Of a stretch of 21,403 nucleotides of DNA, positions 5,733-14,056 are shown one piece after another (the first letter of the stretch is position 1; every line of letters begins with the position of its first letter). The position numbers and the translations under genes were made by a program. The notes below the pieces were generated by a model. That model was not told where the DNA came from. It searched no databases and worked only from the letters and a program-made list of their open reading frames with translations. Origin of the DNA: Thermoanaerobacterales bacterium (GTDB taxonomy: Bacteria > Actinomycetota > Acidimicrobiia > Acidimicrobiales > JACDCH01); the NCBI GenBank assembly GCA_017577565.1, contig PKRH01000056.1, forward strand, positions 1 to 21,403, in the 5' to 3' direction.

Positions 5733-7145
5733 CTACTTCCGGACGCCGCCCCGGGTCATCCCCAGCACGTCGAGGGCCCGGTCGACCTCCTCGTCGGTGA
5801 GCAGGCCGCGCTCGACGACGATCTCGCGCACGCTGCGCCCCGTGGCCACGCTCTCCTTCACCACCTCGGCCGCGGCCTCGTAGCCGATGTAGGGGTTGAG
5901 CGACGTGCCGAGCGACGGGCTCGACTCCGCGTAGGCCCGGCACCGCTCGACGTTCGCCTCGATGCCGGCGATGCAGCGGTCGGCGAACAGCCGGCAGGCG
6001 TTGGCCAGGATCCGGATCGACTCCAGCAGGTTGCGGGCGATGACCGGCAGGAAGACGTTCAGCTCGAAGTTGCCCTGCGACCCGGCGAAGGCGACGGTGG
6101 CGTCGTTGCCGATCACCTGGGCGGCCACCTGGGTGACGGCCTCGGGGATGACCGGGTTGACCTTGCCGGGCATGATCGACGACCCGGGCTGGAGGTCGGG
6201 CAGCCGGATCTCCGCCAGGCCGGTGCGGGGGCCGCTGCCCATCCAGCGGATGTCGTTGGCGATCTTGACCAGCGCGACCGCGAGCGTGCGCAGCGTGCCC
6301 GACAGCGTGACGAGCGCGTCGCGGGCGCCGTGGGCGGCGAAGTGGTCGCTCGCCTCGGACAGCGGCAGCTCCAGCTCGCGCGCCAGCCGGCCGATGACCG
6401 CCTGGGCGAAGCCGGGCGGGCAGTTGAGCCCCGTGCCGACCGCGGTGCCGCCGAGCGGCAGCTCGCCGACGGTGCCGAGCACCCCTCGGATGGCCTCGGC
6501 GGCGCTGGTGACCTGCGACGCGTAGCCGGCGAACTCCTGGCCCAGCGTCACCGGGGTGGCGTCCATCAGGTGGGTGCGGCCGGACTTGACGACCGTGGCG
6601 AACTCCTGGGCCTTGGCCCGCAGCGACGCGGCCAGGTACTCGGCCGCCGGCAGCAGCGCCCGCGCCACCTGCTCGGCCGCGGCGACGTGGATGGCCGAGG
6701 GGAACACGTCGTTGGACGACTGCGAGGCGTTGACCTCGTCGTTCGGGTGCACCGGCCGCCCCAGGCGCTGGGAGGCCAGGCGGGCGATGACCTCGTTGGC
6801 GTTCATGTTCGAGCTCGTGCCGGAGCCGGTCTGGAACACGTCGACCGGGAAGTGGTCGTCGTGGCGGCCCTCGGCCACCTCGGCCGCGGCCTCGGCGATG
6901 GCCCGCCCGACGTCCTCCGGCAGGACCCCCAGCTCGACGTTGGCCAGCGCGGCGGCGCCCTTGATGCGGGCCAGCGCGGCGACGAGCGGCCGCTCCAGCC
7001 GCAGGCCGGAGATGGGGAAGTTCTCGACGGCCCGCTGGGTCTGGGCGCCCCACAGGGCCCACGCCGGCACGCGGACCTCGCCCATCGTGTCGCGCTCGAC
7101 GCGGTGCTCGGGGCCGGGGTCGACGGTGTCGGGATCGGCGGTCAC
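5733..7145 (-). CDS. fumC: Class II fumarate hydratase
   Basis: This is the oxygen-stable, cofactor-free fumarase of the TCA cycle, which interconverts fumarate and L-malate as a cytosolic homotetramer. From the chosen GTG it has 470 residues, the normal length. Key signatures are ERDTMGEVRVP near the start, LWGAQTQRAVENF (31-43), QTGSGTSSNMNANEV (105-119), NASQSSNDVFPSA (139-151), SGRTHLMDATPVTLGQE (188-204) with the active-site His H192, and the superfamily signature GSSIMPGKVNP (321-331) with the mobile catalytic Ser. Related lyases (aspartase, argininosuccinate lyase) are excluded by the fumarase-type THLMDATP and N-terminal motifs. An upstream in-frame ATG at 7220 would add an unlikely tail overlapping the divergent promoter. 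The GTG at 7145 has a TACCGT hexamer 7 nt upstream. Confidence 0.95.
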   Translation of the reverse strand: MTADPDTVDPGPEHRVERDTMGEVRVPAWALWGAQTQRAVENFPISGLRLERPLVAALARIKGAAALANVELGVLPEDVGRAIAEAAAEVAEGRHDDHFPVDVFQTGSGTSSNMNANEVIARLASQRLGRPVHPNDEVNASQSSNDVFPSAIHVAAAEQVARALLPAAEYLAASLRAKAQEFATVVKSGRTHLMDATPVTLGQEFAGYASQVTSAAEAIRGVLGTVGELPLGGTAVGTGLNCPPGFAQAVIGRLARELELPLSEASDHFAAHGARDALVTLSGTLRTLAVALVKIANDIRWMGSGPRTGLAEIRLPDLQPGSSIMPGKVNPVIPEAVTQVAAQVIGNDATVAFAGSQGNFELNVFLPVIARNLLESIRILANACRLFADRCIAGIEANVERCRAYAESSPSLGTSLNPYIGYEAAAEVVKESVATGRSVREIVVERGLLTDEEVDRALDVLGMTRGGVRK

Positions 7146-7152
7146 GGACGCG

Positions 7153-7158
7153 ACGGTA
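7153..7158 (-). promoter_or_regulatory. -10 hexamer TACCGT, leaderless type, for fumC
   Basis: TACCGT on the minus strand ends 7 nt before the GTG at 7145, so the fumC message probably starts at its initiation codon. No -35 element is obvious. Confidence 0.45.
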
Positions 7159-7202
7159 CCCGGCGGGGCCCCGGGCGACTCCGGGACCGCGCGGTGCCGA
7201 AC

Positions 7203-7218
7203 GTGACCCGTGGGCCAC
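7203..7218. promoter_or_regulatory. Inverted repeat in the divergent fumarase promoter region
   Basis: GTGaCCC-GT-GGGcCAC is an inverted repeat in which six of seven positions pair per arm around a 2-bp centre. It covers the predicted -35 region of the class I fumarase promoter and lies between the two fumarase genes. It is a candidate operator; the binding protein is unknown. Confidence 0.35.
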
Positions 7219-7232
7219 ACCCCGCCTACGTT
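7203..7232 (+). promoter_or_regulatory. Predicted leaderless promoter of class I fumarase gene
   Basis: A -35-like GTGACC (7203-7208, four of six to TTGACA) and a -10 TACGTT (7227-7232) are separated by 18 bp. The -10 ends 8 nt before the ATG at 7241, so the transcript would be leaderless. Confidence 0.45.
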
Positions 7233-7240
7233 TCCGGGCG

Positions 7241-8875
<1,635 letters not shown>

Positions 8876-8885
8876 GGACGGCACC

Positions 8886-9761
8886 GTGAAGTTCGGCATC
8901 GCCTTCGCCAACACCGGCCCCTTCGCGCACCCCGACGGGGCGGCGGCCCTCGCGGACGCCGCCGAGCGGGCCGGCTTCGAGTCCCTGTGGGCCGTCGAGC
9001 ACGTCGTCGTGCCCCGCGACTACGCCTCGACCTACCCGTACGCCCGCTCCGGCAAGATGCCCGGCGGCTCGGACTTCGACCTGCCCGACCCCCTCGTCTG
9101 GCTGACCTGGGTCGCGGCCCGCACGACGACGCTGCGGGTGGCCACCGGCATCCTCATCCTCCCCCAGCGCAACCCGGTCGTGCTGGCCAAGGAGGTCGCC
9201 ACGCTCGACGTCATGTCCGGGGGCCGGGTGATGCTCGGCGTCGGCATCGGCTGGCTGCGGGAGGAGTTCGAGGCCCTGGGCGCCAGCTTCGCCGACCGGG
9301 CCCGGCGCACGGAGGAGCACATCGACGTCCTGCGGGCCCTGTGGCAGCAGGAGGCGGCGTGCTTCTCGGGCGAGACCGTGTCGTTCACCGACGCCATCTG
9401 CCGCCCCCGGCCCGTCCGCGGCACGGTGCCGATCCACGTCGGCGGCCACACGGCGGCCGCCGCCCGCCGGGCCGGCCGGCTGGGCGACGGCTTCTTCCCG
9501 GCCAAGGGCGACCTCCCGGCCCTGCTCGACGCCATGCGGGCGGCGGCCGAGGAGGCCGGCCGCGACCCCGACGCCATCGAGGTCACCTGGGGCGGCGCCG
9601 GCGTGCTGCAGGCCGGCGAGGGCGCGCTCGACGAGGTGGCGCGCCTGGCCGAGATGGGCGTCGACCGCCTCGTCCTGCCCCCGCTCTCCTACGACCCGGC
9701 GGCGATCGGCGACGCGCTGGCGTCCTTCGGCGAGCGGGTCATCGCGCCCTCCCAGGGGTGA
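8886..9761 (+). CDS. LLM-class (F420-dependent type) oxidoreductase
   Basis: The 291-residue protein is a luciferase-like monooxygenase-family TIM barrel of the actinobacterial F420-type group. Supporting stretches are MKFGIAFANTGPF at strand 1, AERAGFESLWAVEHVVVP (residues ~27-44), VATGILILPQRNPVVLAKEVATLD, the diagnostic SGGRVMLGVGIGWLREEF, and RPVRGTVPIHVGGHTAAAARRAGRLGDGF. F420 rather than FMN as cofactor is inferred from the subfamily. The substrate is unknown. It begins with GTG 10 nt after the class I fumarase stop. A GAGGA ribosome-binding sequence overlaps that stop codon, so the two genes are probably expressed together. It ends 9 bp from the convergent metallopeptidase-like gene. 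Confidence 0.88.
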   Translation: MKFGIAFANTGPFAHPDGAAALADAAERAGFESLWAVEHVVVPRDYASTYPYARSGKMPGGSDFDLPDPLVWLTWVAARTTTLRVATGILILPQRNPVVLAKEVATLDVMSGGRVMLGVGIGWLREEFEALGASFADRARRTEEHIDVLRALWQQEAACFSGETVSFTDAICRPRPVRGTVPIHVGGHTAAAARRAGRLGDGFFPAKGDLPALLDAMRAAAEEAGRDPDAIEVTWGGAGVLQAGEGALDEVARLAEMGVDRLVLPPLSYDPAAIGDALASFGERVIAPSQG

Positions 9762-9770
9762 CCGCGCGGC

Positions 9771-11009
9771 TCAGGCCGCGCACGACACGAGCGTGAACGG
9801 CCCCCCGCCGCCGGTCGGCTCGACGCGGGCGTCCGGCTGGGCGGCGGCCCAGCGCTCGAAGGCCTGGCGCAGCTCCTCGGTCTCCCGCACGTCGTCGCCC
9901 ACCAGCGTGGCGGTGACGCAGGCGCGCTCGCCGTCCCGCCAGGCGACGGCCATGTCGCCGCCCCAGCCCTCGGCGGCCGCCCGGGCCTCGTCCCGGTCCA
10001 GCTCCTCCCCCAGTACGAGGCGCACGAGGAGCTGGCCGATCATCCCCTCGTCGACCGGCTCGCCGGGGACGGTCGGCGTGGGGACGTCGATCGCCGCCTC
10101 GCGGGCCAGGTAGCGGTCGGGGTCGAGCACCTGCTCGGTCGTGGTGGGCGGGTCGGCGAACGCGGCGACCAGCGCCTCCTGCCCGCCGTCGGCGAGCACG
10201 GCGTCGACGAAGGGCTCGCCGAGCACGTAGGGGGCGCTGATGAGGTCGAACAGCACCATGGGGACGCCGGAGAAGTCGATGTCGGTGCCGATGGCGAGCT
10301 CCTCGGCCAGCGCGTCGGCCATGGCCTCGTCGCCGAGCGACTCCAGGTAGGCGGACTCGATCCGGCGGGCGTGGCCCTCGACCAGGGCGCTGAACCCGAA
10401 GGAGATCTCGTCGGGCCGGTCGTCGTACTCCGGCCGGTCGAGGTCGTGGTGCTGGTCGTCGAGCGCGTGGACCAGCTCGTGGGCGATGGTGCTGCGCACG
10501 TAGGGGGTCAGGGCGGCGCCCCGCACGACCAGCTCGTCGGTCTCCGGGTCGTAGAAGCCGACGACGCCACCGCCGAGCAGCGACCGCATGGCCTCGACGA
10601 CGTCGACCTCGGGGTCGACCAGGCCGAGGGCCTCGAGGACCACCTCGGTCGTGCGCAGGTCCTCGACGTCCTCGTCGAAGTCGGCCAGCAGGCGGTCCTG
10701 GAACTCGCCCTCCCCCGCCAGCTCGACCGTCACCGGCTCGACGAAGGAGAGGCCGGTCTCCTGCTCCACGAAGGCGCTGATCTCGGCGACCGCCGCCTCG
10801 ATCTCCTCCTCGGTGGCCGGCTCCTGATCGGCGGCCTCCTCCGAGCCGGACCGGCCGGGGGGATCGAGCGCCTCGTCGCCCGAGGAGGCGCCGCGCACCA
10901 GCACGACCGAGGCCACGAGGGCGACGACGGCGAGCACGCCGAGCAGGGCGAGCGGCCAGCGGGCGGGGCGCGGCGGCACCGCGCCCGGGGGGTCCGGGTG
11001 GTCGGGCAT
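9771..11009 (-). CDS. Membrane-anchored zinc-metallopeptidase-like protein (HExxH)
   Basis: This 412-residue protein has a short Pro-rich cytoplasmic tail, one membrane helix at about 19-39 (WPLALLGVLAVVALVASVVLV), an acidic Ser/Glu-rich stalk (43-70) and a large extracytoplasmic domain. That domain carries STIAHELVHALDDQH (173-187), a gluzincin-type HExxH with H177, E178 and H181. A further conserved-looking acid, E211 in ALVEGHARRIES, is placed like the third zinc ligand. The region GGGVVGFYDPETDELVVRG just before the HExxH is typical of such extracellular domains. Its substrate is unknown. The ATG at 11009 is chosen because a TACCGT hexamer lies 9 nt upstream and the membrane helix starts soon after; the reading frame stays open further upstream but there overlaps the PhyH-like gene. 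It could be a proteolytically inactive relative. Confidence 0.82.
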   Translation of the reverse strand: MPDHPDPPGAVPPRPARWPLALLGVLAVVALVASVVLVRGASSGDEALDPPGRSGSEEAADQEPATEEEIEAAVAEISAFVEQETGLSFVEPVTVELAGEGEFQDRLLADFDEDVEDLRTTEVVLEALGLVDPEVDVVEAMRSLLGGGVVGFYDPETDELVVRGAALTPYVRSTIAHELVHALDDQHHDLDRPEYDDRPDEISFGFSALVEGHARRIESAYLESLGDEAMADALAEELAIGTDIDFSGVPMVLFDLISAPYVLGEPFVDAVLADGGQEALVAAFADPPTTTEQVLDPDRYLAREAAIDVPTPTVPGEPVDEGMIGQLLVRLVLGEELDRDEARAAAEGWGGDMAVAWRDGERACVTATLVGDDVRETEELRQAFERWAAAQPDARVEPTGGGGPFTLVSCAA

Positions 11010-11018
11010 CGCCGGGGC

Positions 11019-11024
11019 ACGGTA
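11019..11024 (-). promoter_or_regulatory. -10 hexamer TACCGT, leaderless type
   Basis: TACCGT on the minus strand ends 9 nt before the ATG at 11009, inside the 50-bp gap after the PhyH-like gene. The metallopeptidase-like gene may therefore be transcribed independently. Confidence 0.4.
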
Positions 11025-11059
11025 GCCCGGGCCGGTCGCGGTCCGGGCGGCGCCCTCGC

Positions 11060-11725
11060 TCAGCGCCCCGCGCCCGAGCCCGACCCGACCCGCTCGGGGG
11101 CCGCCGCCGGGCCGGCGCCCTCCGGGGCCCGGACCCCGTACCGGCACAGCAGGGCGGCGACCGGCGCACGGCTGTGGTTGTCGCCCCAGCGGTGGACGGC
11201 GAGGCCGTCCAGCACGAGCAGGTCGCCGGCCCGCAGCGGCACCGGGCGGGCCTCGGAGCGGTCGAGGCCGACGATGCGGCGGCGGGCGTGGAACCCGGCG
11301 CTGCCCGGGCGGGTGTCCCGGACGTGCGGGCGCACCGGGTCGGTGTGCGTGGCCGGCAGCACCCAGGGGCACCCGGCGGCGAGGTCGGCGTCGGTCAGCG
11401 CCAGGTGGAGCAGCAGGGACCGCTCGATGGCGCCGCCGGCCCCGCCGTCGACCTCGGCCTGGTGCCACAGCCGGCCGGGCTCCCCCGGTCCCAGGGCCAC
11501 GACCCGGGCGTCGAGCAGGTCCGCGCCCCGCCCGACCAGCTCGTCGACCAGGCCGGTCACCGGGTGCCCCAGGAGCCGGTCGACCGCCGCCGGCGCCGGG
11601 GCGTCGCCCGAGGCGGCCAGCGCCCCGCACAGCTCGGCGGGCACGGCCTCCCGCACCAGCAGGAAGCCGGTGATCGCCCAGTCGGCGCGCTGATCTGGCG
11701 TGATCGAACCGGCGGCGGTCCCCAT
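11060..11725 (-). CDS. PhyH-like 2-oxoglutarate/Fe(II) oxygenase-family protein with HxA motif
   Basis: The 221-residue protein follows the phytanoyl-CoA dioxygenase pattern: ITGFLLVREAVP near the N-terminus, a metal motif region GRLWHQAEVDGG (84-95), LHLALTDADLAAGCPWVLPATHTD (106-129) matching the 'L.D....G.l.v.PGSH' block, and PLRAGDLLVLDGLAVHRWGDNHSR (163-186). H178 is the distal iron ligand and R186 a candidate 2-oxoglutarate-binding arginine. The proximal motif reads H88-Q89-A90 where oxygenases have HxD, so the carboxylate ligand is missing. In the same fold that change is known from iron halogenases such as SyrB2, but it could also mean loss of activity. The ATG at 11725 is chosen over one at 11836 because a consensus promoter and a GGGAGGA ribosome-binding site (8-nt spacing) lie just upstream. 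Confidence 0.78.
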   Translation of the reverse strand: MGTAAGSITPDQRADWAITGFLLVREAVPAELCGALAASGDAPAPAAVDRLLGHPVTGLVDELVGRGADLLDARVVALGPGEPGRLWHQAEVDGGAGGAIERSLLLHLALTDADLAAGCPWVLPATHTDPVRPHVRDTRPGSAGFHARRRIVGLDRSEARPVPLRAGDLLVLDGLAVHRWGDNHSRAPVAALLCRYGVRAPEGAGPAAAPERVGSGSGAGR

Positions 11726-11765
11726 CGCAGCGGTCCTCCCCCAACCGACGACGCTGCGGTCCCCA

Positions 11766-11794
11766 TGCCTACGGGGGCGGGCCCGCGCTGTCAA
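11766..11794 (-). promoter_or_regulatory. Consensus-like housekeeping promoter of the PhyH-like gene
   Basis: On the minus strand a perfect TTGACA (11794-11789) is followed after 17 bp by TAGGCA (11771-11766). The predicted leader is about 34 nt and contains GGGAGGA (11740-11734). It is the only perfect -35 I found among the promoters of the window. Confidence 0.6.
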
Positions 11795-11821
11795 GGAATC
11801 CGGGCCCCGGCGCGCACACCG

Positions 11822-11849
11822 TTGCGCGACTGTCATCTAGGGGTACGGT
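11822..11849 (+). promoter_or_regulatory. Predicted promoter of the tandem-HTH gene
   Basis: TTGCGC (11822-11827) and TACGGT (11844-11849) are 16 bp apart. The predicted leader is about 29 nt and includes a strong ribosome-binding site GGAGGGG (11873-11879) 5 nt before the ATG at 11885. Confidence 0.45.
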
Positions 11850-11884
11850 GTGGCCGTCGCACCGCGAGCGATGGAGGGGTCCGG

Positions 11885-12208
11885 ATGTCGACGACCACGG
11901 AGTTGCGTCCCGTCGAACGCCGGGTGCTGGCGCTCACCGAAGCCGGCCTCGACGACGGCGAGATCGCCCGTCGCTTCAAGCGGGGCGAGCGCTGGGTCGC
12001 CCAGGTGCGCCGGCTCGCGGGGATCGAGCGCCCGCCGTCCACGCCCGCGGCGGACGACGAGCCGCTCCGGCCGCTCGAACGGCGGGTCCTGCGCTGGCGG
12101 CGGCGCGGCGCCGACCACGAGGAGCTGGCCCGGCGCTTCCGGCGCAGCCCCGAGCACATGGCGCGCATCGAGGAGTACGCCAACTACAAGCTGGCCGAGG
12201 CCGCCTGA
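11885..12208 (+). CDS. Small tandem helix-turn-helix protein
   Basis: This 107-residue basic protein consists almost wholly of two copies of one LuxR/sigma-region-4-like helix-turn-helix unit. Unit A spans about 7-48 (LRPVERRVLALTEAGLDDGE...) and unit B about 61-102 (LRPLERRVLRWRRRGADHEE...). They share LRPxERRVL, a Gly, an ExARRF core and flanking Arg residues: about 18 of 39 aligned positions are identical. A Pro/Ala-rich linker with an acidic patch (49-60) joins them. No sensor or receiver domain is present. DNA binding is likely from the fold pattern; the target is unknown. The ATG at 11885 is supported by a strong GGAGGGG five nt upstream. It diverges from the PhyH-like gene across a 159-bp region and converges with the MFS gene. 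Confidence 0.8.
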   Translation: MSTTTELRPVERRVLALTEAGLDDGEIARRFKRGERWVAQVRRLAGIERPPSTPAADDEPLRPLERRVLRWRRRGADHEELARRFRRSPEHMARIEEYANYKLAEAA

Positions 12209-12223
12209 CCCGGCCCCGGCCGC

Positions 12224-13495
12224 TCAGGCCACCATCGGCTCGGACGGCTCGTCCCGGGCCACGGTGGCCGCGGGGGCGGGGACGTCCCGCCGCCGCAGCG
12301 CGGCCAGGCCCCACAGGCCCGTGCCCAGCGCCGCCACCGCGCCCAGCGCCAGGCTGTAGCGGGCGCCCCACTGCTCGGCGACCCACCCGACGATCGGGCC
12401 GCCGATCGGCTTGCTGCCGAAGAACAGCATCGCCTGCAGCGCCAGGACCCGGCCCCGCATGTCGGGCTGGGCCCGGATCTGGACGATCGAGGTCGTCGAC
12501 ACCATGAAGGTCATCGAGGCCAGGCCGAGGGCCAGGCCGAGGACCAGCGTCGGCGCCAGGCCGGGCGAGACGGCCATCACCGCCATGACGACACCGAAGG
12601 CGATGGCGGCGTTCCCGACCCGGCGGGGCTCGACGTCCTTGCGCCGGGCGGTGACCAGGGCCCCGACCAGCGACCCGACGCTGAGCACCGAGTAGACGAT
12701 CGTGTAGGTGGCCTCGCTGCCGTCGAGGTCGCGGGTGACGAACAGCGGGAAGACGGTCTGGAAGTTGTACGACAGCGTGCCGACGGCGGCCGTCATCGCC
12801 AGGGGGACGAACAGCTCGGGCGTCCGGCGGACGTAGCGCAGGCCGGCCCGCACCTGCCCCTTGGCCCGGGCGGTCACCGGGCCGGGCCACATCTCCTCGG
12901 TCCGCACGAGCAGCAGCCCGCCGAGCACCGCCACGTAGGACAGGGCGTCGCCGAGGAAGGCCCAGCCGTAGCCGACCGTCGTGACGACGAGGCCCGCCAG
13001 CGCCGGGCCGAGGACCCGCGACAGGGTCATGACGGCGCTGTTCAGCGCCACGGCGTTGTTGATCCGCTCCGGCGCCACCATCTCGACGACGAGGCTGCGC
13101 CGGGCCGGGTTCTCGAACGCCATGCAGACGCCGCCGACGACGGCCAGGGCGTAGATGGCCGCGAGCGGCGGGTCGCCGCTGAACACCAGCAGCGCTAGGG
13201 CGAACGCCTGGGCCATGGCGACGCTCTGCACGGTCAGTAGCATCCGCCGCCGGTCGTGACGGTCGGCGACCACACCGGCCCAGGCGCCGAGCAGCAGCAC
13301 CGGGCCGAACTGGGCCGCGGACAGCAGCCCGACCGCGACCCCGCTGTCGGTGAGGTCGAGGACCAGCAGCGTCAGCGTGACGAGGGTCAGCCAGTAGCCG
13401 ATCTGGGAGATGCCCTGGCCGAGGAAGAACAGCCGGAAGTTGCGGTGCTGGAAGGACGCGAACGTGTCGCGGGCCGCGACGCGCAGCCGGGTCAC
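12224..13495 (-). CDS. MFS transporter, MFS_3/EntS-like exporter
   Basis: The 423-residue protein is a major facilitator superfamily permease of the transmembrane-effector group (MFS_3, EntS-like). Typical stretches are FQHRNFRLFFLGQGISQIGYWLT at the start, the loop motif AGVVADRHDRRRML between helices 2 and 3, FENPARRSLVVEMV and NNAVALNSAVMTLSRVLGPALAGLV, and the second-half motif QPDMRGRVLALQAML. About twelve hydrophobic segments can be counted. The role is probably proton-driven export of a small molecule; the substrate is unknown. The GTG start at 13495 shares a GTGA overlap with the MarR stop codon, so translation is coupled and the MarR protein is likely its regulator. A longer reading frame upstream would run within the MarR gene and is rejected. 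Confidence 0.9.
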   Translation of the reverse strand: MTRLRVAARDTFASFQHRNFRLFFLGQGISQIGYWLTLVTLTLLVLDLTDSGVAVGLLSAAQFGPVLLLGAWAGVVADRHDRRRMLLTVQSVAMAQAFALALLVFSGDPPLAAIYALAVVGGVCMAFENPARRSLVVEMVAPERINNAVALNSAVMTLSRVLGPALAGLVVTTVGYGWAFLGDALSYVAVLGGLLLVRTEEMWPGPVTARAKGQVRAGLRYVRRTPELFVPLAMTAAVGTLSYNFQTVFPLFVTRDLDGSEATYTIVYSVLSVGSLVGALVTARRKDVEPRRVGNAAIAFGVVMAVMAVSPGLAPTLVLGLALGLASMTFMVSTTSIVQIRAQPDMRGRVLALQAMLFFGSKPIGGPIVGWVAEQWGARYSLALGAVAALGTGLWGLAALRRRDVPAPAATVARDEPSEPMVA

Positions 13496-13962
13496 GGCCG
13501 GTCGCACCCGGTGAGGCGGTCGAGGGCGTCCAGCGCGCCGGCCAACCGGCGCCGGTCGCCGGCGTCGAGCTCGGCGAGCCGGGTGGCGAGCCACACGTCC
13601 TTGCGCTTCCGGGTCCGGGCCAGCAGGTCGCGGCCGGCCGCGGTGGCGGTGACGATCGTGACCCGGCCGTCGGCCGGGTCGGCGCCCCGCTCGACGAGGC
13701 CGGCCTCCTCGAGCTTCCCGACGACCCGGGTGATGCTGGGCGGGGCGACGCCCTCGCGCTCGGCGAGCGCGCCCAGCGTGAGCGGGCCGTGGCGGTCGAT
13801 GGAGGTCAGGGCCGACATCTGGCTCGGGGTCAGCCCGGTGTCGCCCTGCTGGCGCAGCTGTCGGGCCAGGCGGGTGACGGTCACCCGCAGGTGGGCGGCG
13901 AGGGCGGGGACGTCGTCGGCGTCCGTGCCGGCGCTGGGGGCGGGGTCGGCATCGGTGCGCAT
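13492..13962 (-). CDS. MarR-family transcriptional regulator
   Basis: This 156-residue winged-helix regulator has the MarR layout: an N-terminal dimerisation helix (20-40), GLTPSQMSALTSIDRHGPLTLGALA (43-67), the recognition region GVAPPSITRVVGKLEEAGLV (71-90), and the wing with the family's DPADGR motif (95-100). A C-terminal dimerisation helix follows. MarR proteins are usually ligand-released repressors of an adjacent transporter and of themselves. The 4-nt overlap with the MFS exporter and a 15-bp near-palindrome just upstream (13986-14000) fit that model. The ATG at 13962 has a TAGCCT hexamer 6 nt upstream, and the operator would cover its -35 region. Confidence 0.92.
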   Translation of the reverse strand: MRTDADPAPSAGTDADDVPALAAHLRVTVTRLARQLRQQGDTGLTPSQMSALTSIDRHGPLTLGALAEREGVAPPSITRVVGKLEEAGLVERGADPADGRVTIVTATAAGRDLLARTRKRKDVWLATRLAELDAGDRRRLAGALDALDRLTGCDRP

Positions 13963-13968
13963 GGCGCC

Positions 13969-13974
13969 AGGCTA
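13969..13974 (-). promoter_or_regulatory. -10 hexamer TAGCCT, leaderless type, for marR-MFS
   Basis: TAGCCT on the minus strand ends 6 nt before the MarR ATG. A weak TTACCC -35 candidate lies within the operator-like palindrome 19 bp upstream. Confidence 0.45.
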
Positions 13975-13985
13975 CCGGCGGATCG

Positions 13986-14000
13986 CTTAGCCAGGGTAAG
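13986..14000. promoter_or_regulatory. Candidate MarR operator
   Basis: CTTAGCC-A-GGGTAAG is an inverted repeat with 7-bp arms, one mismatch per arm pair and a single central base. It is conspicuously AT-richer than its surroundings and sits in the 94-bp region between the MarR gene and the divergent SDR gene, over the expected -35 of the marR promoter. Size, symmetry and position are typical of MarR autoregulatory sites. Confidence 0.55.
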
Positions 14001-14042
14001 GATCTGGCGGCGCCCGACCCCGATCCCGCCGCGCGCCGTGAC

Positions 14043-14048
14043 TAGCGT
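14043..14048 (+). promoter_or_regulatory. -10 hexamer TAGCGT, leaderless type, for the SDR gene
   Basis: TAGCGT ends 8 nt before the GTG at 14057. No -35 match is visible in the very GC-rich sequence upstream. Confidence 0.4.
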
Positions 14049-14056
14049 GTCGCGCC

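Noticed and set aside
11010..11744. Upstream extension of the metallopeptidase-like reading frame
   Set aside because: The frame is open to 11744, but the added sequence is Arg/Gly/Pro-rich and overlaps the PhyH-like gene in another frame. The ATG at 11009 with its -10 hexamer and adjacent membrane helix is the natural start.
13496..13594. Longer start for the MFS transporter
   Set aside because: The extra residues are encoded inside the MarR gene and are Arg-rich; the GTG at 13495 forms a standard GTGA coupling with the MarR stop.
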